NCBI GenBank assembly: GCA_947166165.1
Contig: CAMVDK010000141.1
Location: 1 to 7,967, forward strand
Source: an uncultured Porphyromonadaceae bacterium
GTDB taxonomy: Bacteria; Bacteroidota; Bacteroidia; Bacteroidales; Muribaculaceae
Reading direction: 5' to 3'
DNA: 7,967 nucleotides
In this document: piece by piece, positions 6,174 to 7,967 of the stretch
Numbering within the stretch: the first letter of the stretch is position 1
How the letters are laid out: each line of letters begins with the position of its first letter
The notes under the pieces: model-generated
What the model saw: the letters and a program-made list of their open reading frames with translations, nothing else
What the model was told of the DNA's origin: nothing
Databases searched by the model: none
Translations under genes and position numbers: made by a program

Positions 6174-7502
6174 TCAGCGCAGCTCGCGCAACGCGCTGCG
6201 CAGAATGGGCAGCGTGGCGGCAAAGGTGAGAACGTCGGCCACGGCCTGGCAGGCTTCCACACCGGTGAGCCCGAAGCAGCGCGGCAGCAGCACGATGAGC
6301 GGGATGAAGAAGATGCCACGCCGGCAGGCCGCCAGCACATTGGCACGCCAAGTCATGCCTATGGTCTGCATCATCATGTTGCTGAACATGCTCAGCGCGC
6401 CCAGCGGCAGCACGGCCACCTGCCACCGCAGGGCGTCGGAGCCGATGTCAATCACGGCAGGGTCGTCGCGAAACGCGGCTATCACGTCGTGGCTGAAGGC
6501 GAACCCCGCCACAGCACACACACTCAGGAATATCGTGCCCACCATCGTGCAGAACCACAGCCCCTGGCGCACGCGGCGGTAAATCCCGGCGCCATAGCAG
6601 AAGCCGCACATCGGCTGGTAGCCCTGGCCCAGACCAATCACCGTGCTCATCACGAACATGGCGATGCGGTTCACGATGCTCATGGCCGCGATGGCCTCGT
6701 CGCCATAGCGCGCGGCGGCCACGTTGAGCATGATGGTGGCCACGCTGCCCAGCATCTGACGCATAAGCGACGGCGTGCCCCCAGCCACGATTTCGGCCGC
6801 CAGGTCGCGCCGGGGCGTGAAATTGCGCCAGCTGATGCGGATGCTCTGACGGTAGCGCGTGAGCGCGAGCAGCAGCACGAAGCTCGCCACCTGCCCGGCC
6901 ACGGTGGCCCAGGCTGCCCCCTCGATGCCCATGCCGAAGCCGAAAATGAGGATGGGGTCGAGGGCGATGTTCATCACGGCCCCCACCGCCACGCCGAGCA
7001 TGGCCAGCGCGGCGTTGCCCTGGAAGCGCATCTGGCCGTTGAGCGTGAGCTGCGCCGTCGTGAACGGCGTGCCCAGCAGCACGATGGTCATATAGTCGAG
7101 CGTGGGGCCGAGCACGGTGGGCGTGGCACCCAGCAGCACGGCCAGCGGCTCGCGCAGCGCAAGCCCGAGCAGCATGATGGCCACGCCGGTGAAGAGCGAG
7201 CAGAAGAAGCCTGTGCTCGCCATCACCTCGGCGTGGCGTGGCTGGCGGGCTCCGAGCTGGCGCGAGATGTAGTTGCCCGAGCCGTGGCCGAAGAAGAAGG
7301 CCACGCTCTGGATGATGAACATGAGCGGAAACACCACCCCCACAGCGGCCGTCGACTGCGTGTCGATCTGGCCCACGAAGAAGGTGTCGGCCATGTTGTA
7401 GAGCGTGACCACGAGCATGCTGATGATGGTGGACACCGACATGGTGCCTATCACGCGTGGCACCGGTGCGCTGGTCAGGAACTCGTAGTTGCCACCTTTC
7501 AT
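6174..7502 (-). CDS. MATE family multidrug/metabolite efflux transporter (MepA/NorM-like)
   Basis: This 442-residue inner-membrane protein has about twelve hydrophobic segments in two homologous halves (MatE domains, roughly residues 15-215 and 235-440). The family uses a Na+ or H+ gradient to export cationic drugs and metabolites. Family signatures are LYNMADTFFVGQ (34-45) in the first helix region, GHGSGNYISRQLG (72-84) after the second, NIALDPILIFGFGMGIEGAAWAT (178-200) in helices 5-6, and GLGQGYQPMCGFCYGAG (290-306) in the second half. The last two motifs favour the MepA-like branch. The substrate cannot be read from sequence. The gene starts 43 bp after the aguB stop with no visible promoter, so co-transcription with polyamine synthesis is likely. 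The ATG at 7502-7500 is preferred because MKGGNYEFLTSAPVPRVI is a typical cytoplasmic lead-in to helix 1. No Shine-Dalgarno sequence is visible. Confidence 0.92.
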   Translation of the reverse strand: MKGGNYEFLTSAPVPRVIGTMSVSTIISMLVVTLYNMADTFFVGQIDTQSTAAVGVVFPLMFIIQSVAFFFGHGSGNYISRQLGARQPRHAEVMASTGFFCSLFTGVAIMLLGLALREPLAVLLGATPTVLGPTLDYMTIVLLGTPFTTAQLTLNGQMRFQGNAALAMLGVAVGAVMNIALDPILIFGFGMGIEGAAWATVAGQVASFVLLLALTRYRQSIRISWRNFTPRRDLAAEIVAGGTPSLMRQMLGSVATIMLNVAAARYGDEAIAAMSIVNRIAMFVMSTVIGLGQGYQPMCGFCYGAGIYRRVRQGLWFCTMVGTIFLSVCAVAGFAFSHDVIAAFRDDPAVIDIGSDALRWQVAVLPLGALSMFSNMMMQTIGMTWRANVLAACRRGIFFIPLIVLLPRCFGLTGVEACQAVADVLTFAATLPILRSALRELR

Positions 7503-7545
7503 GCTGTTGTTGGTGCTGCTCTTATAAAAATGTGGACGTCGTTGC

Positions 7546-7967
7546 TCAGTCGATGAATCGCTTCGTCAGGTCGCCATAGCAGTCGATGCGCCGGTCGCGC
7601 AAGAAGGGCCACCAGCGGCGCACGTTCTCGCTGCGGCGCATGTCCACGTCGATGATTTGCTCTGCCTCGGCATCGGCGGGGGCGGTGTAGAGCAGTTCGC
7701 CCTGCGGCCCGGCCACGAAACTGCTGCCCCAGAACTGTATGCCGCGCGTCTGCCCCGACGGGTCGGGCTCATGCCCCACGCGGTTGACGGCCACCACCGG
7801 CAGTCCGTTGGCCACGGCGTGGCCGCGTTGCACAGTGATCCACGCCTCGCGCTGCCGCAATTGCTCGGCGGGCGTGTCGCTGCTTTCGTAGCCGATGGCC
7901 GTGGGGTAGACGAGCAGGTCGGCACCGCGCAGCGCCATCAATCGGGCGGCCTCGGGATACCACTGGT
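7546..7967 (-). CDS. aguB: N-carbamoylputrescine amidase (nitrilase superfamily), 5' end outside the window
   Basis: The C-terminal 139 residues are visible; the frame stays open to the window edge, and any in-window start would be an artefact. The visible part opens with QWYPEAARLMALRGADLLVY, which in AguB directly follows the nucleophile in C-W-D-Q-W-[YF]-P-E-A-A-R. The catalytic Cys is therefore three residues beyond the edge, and the Glu and Lys of the nitrilase triad are further upstream. YPTAIG, VNRVGHEP, FWGSSFVAGPQGELLY and the final RRIDCYGDLTKRF block are all typical of AguB. The enzyme hydrolyses N-carbamoylputrescine to putrescine, CO2 and ammonia, the last step of the agmatine route to polyamines, in the cytoplasm. 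An agmatine deiminase gene (aguA) is a common neighbour and may lie upstream. The MATE gene follows after 43 bp. Confidence 0.9.
   Translation of the reverse strand, partial: QWYPEAARLMALRGADLLVYPTAIGYESSDTPAEQLRQREAWITVQRGHAVANGLPVVAVNRVGHEPDPSGQTRGIQFWGSSFVAGPQGELLYTAPADAEAEQIIDVDMRRSENVRRWWPFLRDRRIDCYGDLTKRFID

Noticed and set aside
7503..7545. A promoter between aguB and the MATE gene
   Set aside because: The AT-rich patch (TTTTTATAAG on the minus strand) lacks TAnnTTTG and a TTTG at the right spacing.
5913..7556. A 547-codon open frame on the plus strand opposite the MATE gene
   Set aside because: Its composition is extremely His/Arg/Gly/Ala-rich with no domain, and it overlaps a clear membrane transporter. 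It is a shadow of high GC at third positions.

Overview
The window looks like a piece of chromosome from a GC-rich member of the Bacteroidales (Bacteroidota). Four things support this. The malate dehydrogenase is of the type I know from Bacteroides and Prevotella. The DPP-IV-type S9 peptidase is about the size of the Porphyromonas enzyme. The MiaA resembles one of the two Bacteroidales MiaA paralogues. Two intergenic regions carry the Bacteroidota promoter signature (TTTG, about 21 nt, TAnnTTTG), and Shine-Dalgarno sequences are absent. I cannot fix the family from sequence alone; a Muribaculaceae- or Prevotellaceae-like genome is a guess.

Layout. Bases 1-1458 (+) hold the 3' part of a large secreted M6-family (immune inhibitor A-like) metalloprotease. 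It ends in two tandem beta-rich repeats of about 150 residues and a C-terminal type I dockerin. Bases 1459-1749 form a non-coding gap between convergent genes with two strong hairpins, one a perfect 25-bp inverted repeat, and a family of short direct repeats. Everything from 1750 on is on the minus strand. In transcription order the genes are aguB (N-carbamoylputrescine amidase, 5' end outside the window), a MepA/NorM-like MATE transporter, a DPP-IV-type S9B peptidase, miaA (tRNA dimethylallyltransferase) and mdh (malate dehydrogenase).

How the genes work together. aguB and the MATE gene are 43 bp apart with no visible promoter between them, so they are probably co-transcribed. A near-perfect Bacteroidota promoter lies just after the MATE stop codon and should drive the peptidase-miaA pair (22 bp gap). 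mdh has its own candidate promoter in the 223-bp gap after miaA. The products are mostly housekeeping or nutritional: polyamine synthesis, drug or metabolite export, periplasmic peptide trimming, tRNA modification and malate/oxaloacetate metabolism. The metalloprotease suggests extracellular protein degradation.

I see no defence system, prophage, transposase, CRISPR array, rRNA or tRNA gene. The parts most worth a second look are the 1459-1749 intergenic structure and the dockerin-bearing metalloprotease.
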